The notes: generated from the sequence alone by a model not told the origin. 64,000 nucleotides of DNA from Chitinophagaceae bacterium (GCA_947458275.1 CANGYR010000006.1:1-64000), one strand, 5' to 3'; positions 41,145 through 50,691 are shown, counted from the stretch's first letter. Program-made: numbers and translations.

Positions 41145-42542
41145 TTAATGAATCTCTTCCTCTTTTTGTTTTCCATTGAGCTGAGTTACCAGCAAGGTTC
41201 CTTGCATATACTTTTCATCATGTTGAGTTTGATCTAGCCCAAGCTCTTCCTCTTCTTCGGTTACGCGTAAGGGTAAGATGAAATTGATGAACTTAAAAAT
41301 CGCAAACGAAACGGCGAAAGCATATGAGGATACCAGCAACATGGCTTTAAGTTGAGTGAAGAAGAAACTGGGATTTCCATAGAACCAACCTTGGGGTCCT
41401 TCAGCGATACCATGAACTACCTTATTGGCAAATACGCCGGTGAGTAACATGCCTACCATACCGCCGAATCCATGGCAGGGGAATACATCCAGCGTGTCAT
41501 CTAATTTAGATTTATGTTTGATGCCAACAGCAATATTGGAGAGCAATGAAGCTACTACGCCAATTATGATACTTTGAGGTACAGCTACAAATCCGGCTCC
41601 CGGAGTGATGGCCACCAGTCCAACAACAGCACCGATGCAAAAACCAAGAACAGAAGGTTTTTTTTCTTTTATGACATCAAAAAACATCCATGCCAATCCG
41701 GCTGATGCCGCAGCGGTGTTTGTTGTAACGAAAGCATTAACGGCAAGGGGAGTAGAGCCAACGGCTGAACCCGCATTGAACCCAAACCAGCCAAACCAAA
41801 GCAGACCTGTTCCAATTAAAACATAGGGAACATTTGCAGGAGGGATTTCTTTTTGTTCCTGATGGGCTATTCTGCGTTTTAGCACAAGGGCGCCCGCCAA
41901 TGCAGCGCAACCTGCTGTAATGTGAACGACTGTGCCGCCGGCAAAATCCCATACGCCCATTTTGGCAAGAAAGCCTTCAGGGTGCCAGCTCCAGTGAGCT
42001 ACGGGAGCATAAACCAATAAACAGAAAAGAACAATAAAAAGGATGTATGAGGTAAAGCGGATTCTTTCGGCAACTGCTCCTACAACCAAACCTGGTGTAA
42101 TGATGGCGAACATCAGTTGAAATACAGCAAATAAAGAAAGAGGTATTGATGTAGCCAACGGCCAGGGCGCCCCTGATTTTACACCGCTGAAAAATAAATA
42201 GGTTGTAGGATTTCCAATAAACCCTCCCAAAGAATCGCCAAAACTCAAGCTGAATCCTACTGCAATCCATAAAACGCCAATTACGCCGGCGGCCACTACA
42301 CTTTTAATCATCGTGGATATTACATTTTTGCGGTGTACCATTCCTCCGTAAAAAAATGCCAGGCCGGGTGTCATTAAAAATACAAGAGCAGTTGAAATTA
42401 GCACCCAAGCAATATCTGCTGTGTTATAAGCTTTTTCTGCAGAAGGAATGAAATCTGCTTCTGGTTTTACAAACATTGCAATCAAGGCAACGACAACCAG
42501 TAATATGAATGGCGTAACCGTTTTCACCGAACTCTTACTCAT
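41145..42542 (-). CDS. amtB: Ammonium transporter (Amt family)
   Basis: Conducts ammonia across the inner membrane. The 465 residues hold about eleven or twelve helices with the Amt core: FYGGMVHRKNVISTM, APVAHWSWHPEGFLAKMGVWDFAGGTVVHITAG with the first pore histidine pair, and DVFPCHGFGGMVGMLLTGVFA with the second. A hydrophobic N-terminal helix precedes it. The usual partner, a PII protein, is not adjacent. A TTG-N23-TATTTTTG promoter lies about 110 bases upstream. Confidence 0.96.
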   Translation of the reverse strand: MSKSSVKTVTPFILLVVVALIAMFVKPEADFIPSAEKAYNTADIAWVLISTALVFLMTPGLAFFYGGMVHRKNVISTMIKSVVAAGVIGVLWIAVGFSLSFGDSLGGFIGNPTTYLFFSGVKSGAPWPLATSIPLSLFAVFQLMFAIITPGLVVGAVAERIRFTSYILFIVLFCLLVYAPVAHWSWHPEGFLAKMGVWDFAGGTVVHITAGCAALAGALVLKRRIAHQEQKEIPPANVPYVLIGTGLLWFGWFGFNAGSAVGSTPLAVNAFVTTNTAAASAGLAWMFFDVIKEKKPSVLGFCIGAVVGLVAITPGAGFVAVPQSIIIGVVASLLSNIAVGIKHKSKLDDTLDVFPCHGFGGMVGMLLTGVFANKVVHGIAEGPQGWFYGNPSFFFTQLKAMLLVSSYAFAVSFAIFKFINFILPLRVTEEEEELGLDQTQHDEKYMQGTLLVTQLNGKQKEEEIH

Positions 42543-42654
42543 AATTATGACTTATAAATAATTATAATAAATAAATTAATCAGCTAAATTAGTAAATATT
42601 TATCAAAATAATTCCAAAAGAATAGATATTTAAAAAACTAATGTGTATAAAATT

Positions 42655-42688
42655 CAAAAATAGCTATGCGTTTGATAATAATTTTCAA
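42655..42688 (-). promoter_or_regulatory. Promoter for amtB
   Basis: On the minus strand TTG (42686-42688), 23-base spacer, TATTTTTG (42655-42662). Confidence 0.45.
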
Positions 42689-42819
42689 TTAGAAGGTAAA
42701 AAGCATGGTGTAGGTATTAAAAAATTAAACATATTTTAATATACAATTTGATTATTTTGGAATTTATATTTTCAAATTTCGATTTTACTAAATTCTATAA
42801 CTCTAGCTATATCTACAAT

Positions 42820-42827
42820 TACATTTG
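42820..42827 (+). promoter_or_regulatory. -7 element upstream of the repeat-protein gene
   Basis: TACATTTG, an exact match, giving a leader of about 110 bases that can form a 9-bp hairpin at 42865-42894. Confidence 0.4.
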
Positions 42828-42945
42828 AAATCTTATGAATCTTTTCCCCTTCATCTTGATAAATAATAAACAATGAATCTATTTGTTGTTTATTTTGCAG
42901 TTCGAAATTTTGATTATTTTTTTAAGTTTTATAAACTAATGCCTC

Positions 42946-45900
42946 ATGATTAAAAAGTCATTCAGACTGCTCTTAATTTTAATTTTATTTTTTAATGTCA
43001 CTTCTTATTCACAGATCAGCGAGTTTTCTAACACAAAAAAAGCTGACTGTGACAACTGGAACTCAAACAATAATTGGGCTACTGCACTTAAAAGACCAGT
43101 AACTGTAAGCGGTTTGCCGGTAACAGGATTAACAGCTAATGGGATACAGCTCAGAGAAGTACGCGTTCGTTTAGGTAATTCAGCATGTAAAGGAAATCTT
43201 TCATCTTATATATTAAGACTCTCCAACCCACAGGGTGTGCAAATAACTTTAGCATCTGGTCTTACTACTTCTATTGCGGCTAACTGGGTTGATATGAAGT
43301 TTAGAGACGACATTGCATTGGAGCAACTCAGAGAATATCCAGATAATGTACAAAGTTTGTATGTTCCCCATTCAATAGGATATTATGCAATCAGAACAGA
43401 CGGGGATTTCAATCAGTTTCTTACTTCCGATGATCCAAATGGAGATTGGTTGTTTGAAGTAATTGAAGCTACAACATCAGAGGTTAGTTTTGAAAAAGTT
43501 GAATTGGTATTTGGCCCTTCTTTAAATGTCCGGGATGTTACGAGTTGTTTTACCAATAACACTTGTGCAGGTGCTTCTTGTATTTACAATGGAGTTTTCA
43601 GAGGCAACAATGCGCCTCTTGATTATCCGCAAGGAGATGCCCAGTATCCTGGAAATACAGTTAATGGTTGTTCATGGAACGGAGCTAACAACAACTCTGC
43701 ATGGTTTTCTTTCAAGCCGACTTCTACTACAGCTAAAGTCACTATTTCCGGTATACTCAACAGAACCAATCCGGGAGACAATGATATGCAGCCGATTATT
43801 TTAAAAGCAAACGGCAATTGTCAAACACCAACCATAGTGCCTAAAGGCGGATGTCCAAATGACCAAACAGTAAACAACCGCGCTTATTCCAGTGATTTGA
43901 CAATCAACCCTGCACCCAACACCGGAGGTATAAGCACCGGAAATATTTATTCAAATGGTATATCTGAGAACTGCGAGTTTAATCTCAGCGGTCTAACAGT
44001 AGGGGATACATATTATCTATATGTTGATGGAAATGGCGGGCAATCTTCATTCTTTTACATTGAAATAGAAAGTGGAGTTTCAACTCCTTGTGATTTTTGT
44101 TGTACACCAATAACAATCTCGGGTCCAACTTCTGTTTGCTCTGGAGCATCAGCAGTAAAATATACCCAAACAGGAGGAGCTTCAACTGGTACGTGGTCTG
44201 TTAATCCTGCCTCCGCCGGAACTATTGATGCGAGCGGTAATTTTATCCCTGCATCAGGTTTGACTTCTGATATTGCTGCAGAAATTGTTTTCACTGATGC
44301 AGATTGTATCAGAAGATATGATGTTATTATTACCAAGTGTACTACATTCGGTTCTTTTGCAACAGCTGCCTGGTTGACTACTTGCAATGACAACAGTTTT
44401 TACAATACTACCGGCACTGGAGAAGACTTGATAGATCGAGAGTTTAAAGATTTCAACGGAAGATTTTTGGGCATATTCGTACAAAATTCCAACAGTTTGA
44501 AATTAAGAGGAGGAGAGGTTAAAACTTTCAAGAATATTGCATTATCAAATGTTTGCGGAGCAACAATGTACTACCGAGTTTTTGCACAAGGATCAACTCC
44601 TGGAACATTTACTTCATTGAATCTTCCTTTCTTCCAGAATTGCGATGTTCCAAACAGTAAGTTCCCTTCAGGAGGGCCTTGTAAAGATGGTGATCAGAAA
44701 TGGCAAAAAGTTCTGACTGATGCTGAAGGTCCTGTTAATCTTACGGCATTCCCTCCAGGAAATTATGTTTTGCAGGTTTACTACGATGTTAGTGGGGATG
44801 CAAACTCAACCACATCATGTGATCCCAATGATTTGCTGGTTGTTGACAATGCCGGAAGATATTTCTCTGCTAATTTTACAATTCAAATTACACCTGTTTA
44901 TAGCTCAACTAATCCAACCACCTGTAACGGTACAGACGGTGAAATATCCATTAGTGGTCTTGCACCAAGCACAATTTATTCATTGTCTTATACAGATGGC
45001 GCTACTGCCGTTGGTCCAACTGATTTTACCTCTGATGCAACAGGTAAAATTGTAATCAACGGATTGAATGCTGGCAGTTATGCTGCGTTTTCTCTGACCG
45101 TCAATGGTTGCGTGCTCAATAATAATTCATCTATCGCACTTACAGATCCTGCTGTTCCAACAGTGACAGTCAATAGCCCGGTTGTTTGTGACGGCAATAC
45201 TCCTACGTTAACTGCAGCGCCCGGAACCGCCGGAACTTACAGTTACGTATGGACGACGCCATCCGGTGTGACGAATCCCGGAAATGTAGCAAGTTTTTCA
45301 GCGACTGCTTCAGGAAGTTACAGTGTTGTCATAACCAATACAACCACCAATTGTGTAAGCAGCAGCGCATCAGGTATTGTAACGATAAATTCTAAACCTT
45401 CAGTGACTGTTAACAGCTCTTCTGTTTGCGCTGGACAATCTGCCAGCGTAGTTGCATCACCCGGTGTTGCCGGTAGTTATAACTACACCTGGTCAGTACC
45501 TTCAGGAGCGACAAGTCCGGGCAATAACGCAAGTTTTACAACAAATACTGCTGGAGAATATAGTGTTGTAATTACAAATCCATCAACGAATTGCGCCAGT
45601 GAATCTGCATCCGGTACAGTTACAATCAATCCATTGCCGACAGCATCTGTGAATAGTCCTGCAGTCTGCAGTGGTCAAACTGCAACCGTTACTGCGATAC
45701 CGGGATCATTGGGTGAATACGATTATTCATGGACTGTGCCTGCGGGTGCGACTAATCCCGGAAATGTGGCTACATTCATAACCACTACTCCTGGATTATA
45801 CAGTGTGGTCATTACCAATATTGCAACAAATTGTGTAAGTACAAGTGCTTCCGGAACTGTAACCATAAATGCCAATCCAACAGTTTCAGTTAACAGCGCA

Positions 45901-48033
45901 ACTATATGCGCAGGTTTGACCGCAACAATTACTGCAACACCGGGAAATCCGGCCAGCTACAGCTATGATTGGACGGTACCAACAGGTGTAACGAATCCTG
46001 GCAGTGTTGCGAGTTTCTCTGCTACTACAGCCGGTACATACAGCGTGGTTATAACTAACACTGCAACAAACTGTTTGAGTACCAGCGCTTCCGGTACCCT
46101 TACTTTGAGCACAAATATCACACCTTCATTTTCACCTGTAGGTCCTTTATGTTTGAATGCTACTGCACCAACATTACCATCAAAGTCTGATAATGGGATT
46201 GACGGTTCCTGGCAGCCTACAACAATAAATACTTCAGTTGCCGGAACACAAACATATACGTTTACTCCTACTGCAGGTCAATGTACCTCAGAATCAGCTC
46301 CATTGGAGATTGTGATTAATCCGCTTCCTACCGTTTCTGTCAATAGCCCTGCAGTGTGCAGTGGTCAAACAGCAACTGTTATTGCTACCCCCGGAACACC
46401 GGAAACTTACAGTTACGCATGGACGATTCCTTCGGGGGCTACTACTCCCGGAAGTGTGGCTACATTCTCAACAACCACACCCGGAACATACAGTGTGGTT
46501 ATCACCAACAATGTAACCAATTGTCTAAGCGCAAGTGCTTCAGGAACGGTTGTCATAAATCCTATTCCTACAGTTACAGTAAACAGTCCTGTAATTTGCT
46601 CCGGAGCAACTGCGACAGTTACGGCTACAACAGAAGGTGCAGGAACTTATAGTTACGCTTGGACGGTGCCAAGTGGCGTATCCAATCCCGGTAATGTGGC
46701 GAGTATTTCTTCTGCTATTGCCGGAACTTACAGTGTAGTGATTACAAACACATCTACAAACTGCTCTAGTTTAAGTGCTTCAGGTGATCTTACAATAAAT
46801 ACTCTTCCAACTGCAACGGTAAATAGCCCAGCGGTTTGCCAGGGAAATCAGGTAGACATCACAGCTACACCGGGAAGTGCAGGAACATACAGTTACGCAT
46901 GGACGACACCCACAGGTGTGACAACCCCCGGTAATGTAGCAACTTTCACTTCAGTTACAGCCGGTAACTATAGCGTAATCATTACAAATACCACCACAAA
47001 CTGCAGCAGTGTAAGTGCTTCAGGTTCTGTAACTATCAATCCATTGCCAACTGTGACAGTGAACAGTCCAACTATTTGTGAAGGTATTCCTGCGACCATT
47101 ACTGCAACTCCCGGAACAACCGGAACGTACAGTTATGTATGGACAGTTCCTGCAGGAGTTTCCGATCCAGGAAATACATCCAGTCTGAACAGTGCTATTG
47201 CAGGAACATATAGCGTTGTTATTACCAATACAGCGTCTAATTGCAGCAGTACAAGTGCTTCAGGAACCTTATCTGCTACACAGAAAACTGTTCCTACATT
47301 TACCCAACTCGGACCATTCTGTAAGGATGCTGTTATATCTGCAGTGCTGCCAGCAAAATCAATTAACAACATCTCAGGAAGCTGGGAACCATCTGTAATA
47401 AGCACAGCAACGGAAGGAACTACAACTTATACATTTAAGCCAGATGCCGGACAATGTGCTGCAGATGCATCCATGGATATCATAACCAAAAATCTTTCAT
47501 TCTCAGTGGATGCTGGACAACCCATTACAATAAACGCAGGCTCATCTGCACAGGCAAATGCATTATTGACAGGTATATCAATAACTGATGTTGCAAGTAT
47601 TTTGTGGACTCCATCTACAGGATTAAGTGCAGATAATGTAATTGATCCATTGATTACTCCTGCAATATCTAACGGAACTCTTACTTATTCTATTAGCGTA
47701 AAAGACAATGCAGGTTGTGTTTCAACAGATGATCTGATTGTAAATGTATTGGGAGAATGCCTCGATGTTAAAAATTCATTTACACCTAATGGAGATGGAT
47801 TAAATGACAGATGGATTGTGTACAAAAATTTCTTCTGTTTAAAAAACATTTCTGTCACAGTATTCAATCGTTACGGTAGTGTTGTCTATAGGAATTCAAA
47901 CTATCAAAATCAGTGGGATGGTACGTACAAAGGTAAACCATGTCCGGACGCTACATACTATGCCGTTCTCGAAATTGAATTGACTAACGGCAGAAAATAC
48001 ATCCAGAGAACGGATGTTACGATTGTGAGATAA
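42946..48033 (+). CDS. Giant secreted repeat protein with gliding-motility/T9SS C-terminal domain
   Basis: 1695 residues: signal peptide (ending SYSQ, residue 23); a region resembling a proprotein-convertase P-domain (about 30-190); Cys-rich segments (about 195-470); then eight tandem 80-residue Ig/PKD-like repeats of the form PTVTVNSPAVC ... TYSYAWTVPSGV ... GTYSVVITNTTTNC ... SASGTVTINPL. Repeats 1-4 (738-1057) and 5-8 (1128-1447) are each followed by a related 69-70 residue domain containing GSW(Q/E)P and GQC. The last 90 residues (SFTPNGDGLNDRW, FNRYGSVVY, DATYYAVLEI) are the gliding-motility-associated C-terminal domain that directs type IX secretion. Probably a cell-surface adhesin. Own transcription unit. 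Confidence 0.92.
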   Translation: MIKKSFRLLLILILFFNVTSYSQISEFSNTKKADCDNWNSNNNWATALKRPVTVSGLPVTGLTANGIQLREVRVRLGNSACKGNLSSYILRLSNPQGVQITLASGLTTSIAANWVDMKFRDDIALEQLREYPDNVQSLYVPHSIGYYAIRTDGDFNQFLTSDDPNGDWLFEVIEATTSEVSFEKVELVFGPSLNVRDVTSCFTNNTCAGASCIYNGVFRGNNAPLDYPQGDAQYPGNTVNGCSWNGANNNSAWFSFKPTSTTAKVTISGILNRTNPGDNDMQPIILKANGNCQTPTIVPKGGCPNDQTVNNRAYSSDLTINPAPNTGGISTGNIYSNGISENCEFNLSGLTVGDTYYLYVDGNGGQSSFFYIEIESGVSTPCDFCCTPITISGPTSVCSGASAVKYTQTGGASTGTWSVNPASAGTIDASGNFIPASGLTSDIAAEIVFTDADCIRRYDVIITKCTTFGSFATAAWLTTCNDNSFYNTTGTGEDLIDREFKDFNGRFLGIFVQNSNSLKLRGGEVKTFKNIALSNVCGATMYYRVFAQGSTPGTFTSLNLPFFQNCDVPNSKFPSGGPCKDGDQKWQKVLTDAEGPVNLTAFPPGNYVLQVYYDVSGDANSTTSCDPNDLLVVDNAGRYFSANFTIQITPVYSSTNPTTCNGTDGEISISGLAPSTIYSLSYTDGATAVGPTDFTSDATGKIVINGLNAGSYAAFSLTVNGCVLNNNSSIALTDPAVPTVTVNSPVVCDGNTPTLTAAPGTAGTYSYVWTTPSGVTNPGNVASFSATASGSYSVVITNTTTNCVSSSASGIVTINSKPSVTVNSSSVCAGQSASVVASPGVAGSYNYTWSVPSGATSPGNNASFTTNTAGEYSVVITNPSTNCASESASGTVTINPLPTASVNSPAVCSGQTATVTAIPGSLGEYDYSWTVPAGATNPGNVATFITTTPGLYSVVITNIATNCVSTSASGTVTINANPTVSVNSATICAGLTATITATPGNPASYSYDWTVPTGVTNPGSVASFSATTAGTYSVVITNTATNCLSTSASGTLTLSTNITPSFSPVGPLCLNATAPTLPSKSDNGIDGSWQPTTINTSVAGTQTYTFTPTAGQCTSESAPLEIVINPLPTVSVNSPAVCSGQTATVIATPGTPETYSYAWTIPSGATTPGSVATFSTTTPGTYSVVITNNVTNCLSASASGTVVINPIPTVTVNSPVICSGATATVTATTEGAGTYSYAWTVPSGVSNPGNVASISSAIAGTYSVVITNTSTNCSSLSASGDLTINTLPTATVNSPAVCQGNQVDITATPGSAGTYSYAWTTPTGVTTPGNVATFTSVTAGNYSVIITNTTTNCSSVSASGSVTINPLPTVTVNSPTICEGIPATITATPGTTGTYSYVWTVPAGVSDPGNTSSLNSAIAGTYSVVITNTASNCSSTSASGTLSATQKTVPTFTQLGPFCKDAVISAVLPAKSINNISGSWEPSVISTATEGTTTYTFKPDAGQCAADASMDIITKNLSFSVDAGQPITINAGSSAQANALLTGISITDVASILWTPSTGLSADNVIDPLITPAISNGTLTYSISVKDNAGCVSTDDLIVNVLGECLDVKNSFTPNGDGLNDRWIVYKNFFCLKNISVTVFNRYGSVVYRNSNYQNQWDGTYKGKPCPDATYYAVLEIELTNGRKYIQRTDVTIVR
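45157..46116 (+). repeat. Four 240-bp in-frame repeats (block 1)
   Basis: Repeats 1-4, exactly 80 codons each, diverged at DNA level but aligned without gaps in length. Confidence 0.9.
46117..46326 (+). repeat. Spacer domain A (70 codons)
   Basis: A different fold unit (SFSPVGPLCLNATAPTLP, GSWQPTTI, TFTPTAGQC), related to 47287-47493, closing block 1 of the tandem repeats. Confidence 0.85.
46327..47286 (+). repeat. Four 240-bp in-frame repeats (block 2)
   Basis: Repeats 5-8, exactly 80 codons each, with the same phase as block 1. Confidence 0.9.
47287..47493 (+). repeat. Spacer domain A' (69 codons)
   Basis: Second copy of the spacer domain (TFTQLGPFCKDAV, GSWEPSVI, TFKPDAGQC), so the unit 4x80+70 occurs twice. 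Confidence 0.85.
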
Positions 48034-48054
48034 AATCTCTGAAATTAATCTATC

Positions 48055-48088
48055 AAAAATCCCGACTGATGAAATAGTCGGGATTTTT
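48055..48088 (+). terminator. Terminator of the repeat-protein gene
   Basis: A 13-bp stem (AAAAATCCCGACT / AGTCGGGATTTTT), loop of 8, T-run on the plus strand, 22 bases after the stop codon. Confidence 0.92.
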
Positions 48089-48195
48089 TAATGGCTTAAT
48101 TTAATAATCATTTTTGACAAATTTGTAGATCGGATTCTGTCTATTGATAGATTTTCAAATAACTTAATTGTTTTAACAATGTTTGTGTAAAACAA

Positions 48196-48234
48196 AAAAG
48201 CCTGTTGTAATCAATTGATTTTCAACAAGCTTTT
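48196..48234 (-). terminator. Terminator downstream of tRNA-Arg
   Basis: AAAAGCTTGTTG / CAACAGGCTTTT on the minus strand (one G-U pair) followed by a T-rich stretch; it lies 12 bases past the tRNA 3' end. Confidence 0.8.
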
Positions 48235-48245
48235 GATGTGATTTG

Positions 48246-48319
48246 TGACCGCGTTAGGATTCAAACCTAAAACCTTCTGATCCGTAGTCAGATGCTCTAT
48301 TCAGTTGAGCTACGCAGCC
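48246..48319 (-). tRNA. tRNA-Arg (anticodon ACG)
   Basis: 74 bases fold into a full cloverleaf on the minus strand: acceptor GGCTGCG / CGCGGTC with two G-U pairs, D stem GCTC/GAGC, anticodon stem TCTGA/TCAGA with loop CTACGGA (anticodon ACG), T stem TTAGG/CCTAA with loop TTTGAAT, discriminator A. CCA is not encoded. The anticodon should be deaminated to ICG and read CGU, CGC and CGA. Confidence 0.96.
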
Positions 48320-48366
48320 GAAATTTTGGACTGCAAATATAGTAAATAAAATAACTTATCCCAAAC

Positions 48367-49479
48367 CTAGATGTCTTGTAAAAAACTCCAGCCAATATAG
48401 TCCACTACATCTGAAAGATTGTGATTTTCTTTGAATACTTTTAATTGCCGGTCCGCTCCAGTACCCATTTCCATCATTTTATGCACATGGCTAATAGCAT
48501 GCTGGCTCCCCAAATGAGGGATTACATCATCTATGAAATCAAGCAATTCATAAATCAGGATTCTTGTATTTACTTCAGTCTCTTTGCCAAAATCAATCAT
48601 CTTCCCATCTAAGCCATACCTACTGGCCCTGAATTTATTTTCATTAATCAATGCTCTGCTATAAATCATGAAGTTCAGATTCTGCATACGCAGTTTATAT
48701 AACTTGGCACAAATAGCTTGAAATACACCGGCAATGGCAATCGTTTCATGAACGGTCATCGGGATATCACAAATACGGAACTCTACCGTATTGAAAAAAG
48801 GATGTACCCTCAAATCCCACCATATTTTTTTTGCATTGTCGATACAATTTGTTTTAATCAACAGTTTTACATAGTTGTCATAATCCTCAATACTGTTGAA
48901 GAAATCCGGGATGCCTGTACGAGGAAATTTCTCAAATATTTTTGTGCGAAAAGATTTATATCCTGTATCTCTTCCTTCCCAGAAAGGGGAGTTGGTACTC
49001 AATGCAAAAACATGTGGTAAAAAATATCTTGCTGTATTGGCAATATGTATAGCAAGTTCTCTGCTTTCCATGCCCACATGCACATGTAATCCGAAAATGA
49101 GGTTGCTTCTTGCGGCTTCCTGCAATTCGTTGATGATTTCATTATAACGAATATGTTCTGTAATCAACTGCTTTTCCCAGTGACTGAAAGGATGTGTTCC
49201 ACTGGCACCAATTTTCAATCCCATGTTGCCGGCAATATTACTTATGCTCTTCCGCATATTCGACACATCAGCAAACGCCTCGTCCACATCAGCACATATG
49301 TCAGTTCCAACTTCCACCACTGCCTGGTGCATCTCGGCCTTCACCTTATCTTTAAAAATTTTCTGCCCTTCCAGAACAATTTTTTGTTCGTGACTTTTCA
49401 GCTCACGCGTCTCAGGATCAAGTACCATGTACTCTTCTTCAACGCCTATGGTGAAACTTTTGTAAGATATGCCGGACAT
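48367..49479 (-). CDS. YbdK-family carboxylate-amine ligase
   Basis: A 370-residue glutamate-cysteine-ligase type 2 (GCS2) family protein, the same length as E. coli YbdK. Motifs: GVEEEYMVLDP at the N-terminus (metal and ATP site), VEVGTDICADVDEA, HPFSHW, LHVHVGM (near residue 132) and VEFRICDIP (near 237). Members join a carboxylate to an amine with ATP; YbdK only weakly makes gamma-glutamylcysteine, so the true product is unknown. It follows the ATP-grasp gene by 132 bases (with a repeat), forming a probable two-ligase operon. Confidence 0.92.
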   Translation of the reverse strand: MSGISYKSFTIGVEEEYMVLDPETRELKSHEQKIVLEGQKIFKDKVKAEMHQAVVEVGTDICADVDEAFADVSNMRKSISNIAGNMGLKIGASGTHPFSHWEKQLITEHIRYNEIINELQEAARSNLIFGLHVHVGMESRELAIHIANTARYFLPHVFALSTNSPFWEGRDTGYKSFRTKIFEKFPRTGIPDFFNSIEDYDNYVKLLIKTNCIDNAKKIWWDLRVHPFFNTVEFRICDIPMTVHETIAIAGVFQAICAKLYKLRMQNLNFMIYSRALINENKFRASRYGLDGKMIDFGKETEVNTRILIYELLDFIDDVIPHLGSQHAISHVHKMMEMGTGADRQLKVFKENHNLSDVVDYIGWSFLQDI

Positions 49480-49545
49480 AGAATAATTTTTAAATTAAAA
49501 GGTTAAAAAAGAAAAGGCCAACCAAACAAAGTGGCGAAATGACAG

Positions 49546-49612
49546 GTTTAGTCGTTTAGTAGTTTAGGTGTTTAGTTAACCCCAAACCATAAACCACAAA
49601 CTACAAACAATT
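49546..49612. repeat. Dispersed repeat, degenerate copy
   Basis: GTTTAGTAGTTTAGGTG then CCCCAAACCATAAACC and CAAACTACAAAC units, with no GCGC hairpin. Lies between the ATP-grasp and YbdK-type genes. Confidence 0.65.
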
Positions 49613-50565
49613 TAAAACAGCTTATTTTTTTCTACACTTCTTTTCACATATTCCCCCCACGTTAGATTATCGGCTCCGTCTTTATGTTCCAATGCTTTTT
49701 CAATTGCATAGTTGGCGGCAGTCTCCACCACCCAGTCGAAATTTTCCTGTCCTACGCTCTTGATGTCAGCATCAGGTGCAGGATTGCAGAAGTCAATCGC
49801 ATAAGGAACGCCATCTCTTACCGCCAGCTCTACTGTATTGAAATCATAGCCTAAATATTTACAGATGCGCAATACAATGTCTTCCATCTCTTTGTATCTC
49901 TCAGGAGTAGGAGTGAAGTCGGCTACATATCTCAGGTGATGCGGATTGCGTGGTTCATAAGGCATGATACGCACATATTTTCCGCCAATGCAATAGCAGC
50001 GATAGTATTCTTCAAATTTTATTTCTTCCTGCAACATCATCACCAGCTGTTCCGTCTCTGCATGTTTTTCATAAAACTCTTCCATGCTGTTTAGTTGATA
50101 TACACTCTTCCATCCGCCGCCGGCAAAAGGTTTCATGTAAGCAGGGAATCCTATATATTCAAAAATAGCTTTCCAATCCAGCGGATAAGCTAGATTAGAA
50201 AAAGATTCAGCAGATGTATCGGTAGGCAATTCTCTTGAAGGCAATAAAACTGTTTTAGGAACCGGTACATTTATTTTTGTAGCCAGACAATTATTGAAAA
50301 ATTTTTCATCGGCACTCCACCAAAATGGATTGTTAATCACCGCTGTGCCACAAAGTGCAGCATTTTTTAAATAGGCTCTGTAAAAGGGAACATCCTGAGA
50401 TATACGATCAAAAATTACTGCATATTCTGTAACATCTCCCTGAATCACTTTGTTAATGCTCACGGGCTCTGCCATAACACCGTCAATTTTTTTACTGTTG
50501 ACTCTTTCTACAAATGCAGTTGGAAAACTTCTTTCTTTTCCAAACAGCATACCAATTTTTTTCAT
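49612..50565 (-). CDS. ATP-grasp ligase, partner of the YbdK-type enzyme
   Basis: A 317-residue protein beginning MKKIGMLFGKERSFP. ATP-grasp character is seen in AYMKPFAGGGWKSVYQL (about residues 145-161, phosphate-loop lysine and glycine-rich loop), QEEIKFEEYYRCYCIGG, and the C-terminal metal-ligand segment FNTVELAVRDGVPYAIDFCNPAPD. Such enzymes activate a carboxylate as acyl phosphate and couple it to an amine or thiol. Substrates cannot be told from sequence. Gene order with a GCS2-type ligase and a divergent esterase suggests a peptide-like product. A TAGTTTTG element lies about 119 bases upstream. Confidence 0.85.
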   Translation of the reverse strand: MKKIGMLFGKERSFPTAFVERVNSKKIDGVMAEPVSINKVIQGDVTEYAVIFDRISQDVPFYRAYLKNAALCGTAVINNPFWWSADEKFFNNCLATKINVPVPKTVLLPSRELPTDTSAESFSNLAYPLDWKAIFEYIGFPAYMKPFAGGGWKSVYQLNSMEEFYEKHAETEQLVMMLQEEIKFEEYYRCYCIGGKYVRIMPYEPRNPHHLRYVADFTPTPERYKEMEDIVLRICKYLGYDFNTVELAVRDGVPYAIDFCNPAPDADIKSVGQENFDWVVETAANYAIEKALEHKDGADNLTWGEYVKRSVEKNKLF

Positions 50566-50581
50566 ATTTATTTTTTTGATT

Positions 50582-50625
50582 TTTGATGATAATTTTATCC
50601 GATTTTTTTATTATTTGATGATAAT
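50582..50625. promoter_or_regulatory. Paired TTTGATGATAAT boxes
   Basis: TTTGATGATAAT occurs at 50582-50593 and 50614-50625, 32 bases apart (about three helical turns), inside the divergent region between ATP-grasp and esterase genes. It may bind a dimeric regulator controlling both. Confidence 0.35.
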
Positions 50626-50683
50626 CAGGGCTTAATATACTATTTTTATCATTATAACGTTATATCCGGGTTATTATTTTTTA

Positions 50684-50691
50684 CAAAACTA
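50684..50691 (-). promoter_or_regulatory. -7 element for the ATP-grasp / YbdK operon
   Basis: The minus strand reads TAGTTTTG, an exact match; predicted leader about 113 bases containing the paired boxes. Confidence 0.4.

Larger units (their letters stand above)
42543..42945. other. 403-base divergent intergenic region
   Basis: AT-rich DNA between amtB and the giant repeat protein. Contains the amtB promoter (42655-42688), an exact TACATTTG element facing the repeat protein (42820-42827) and, in that gene's leader, an AATAAACAA / TTGTTTATT hairpin (42865-42894). No coding sequence or PII gene is seen. Confidence 0.6.

Noticed and set aside
45157-47286. 240-base periodic repeats, considered as CRISPR or satellite DNA
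   Set aside because: They are in-frame protein repeats of a single CDS with codon-level divergence and no unique spacers.
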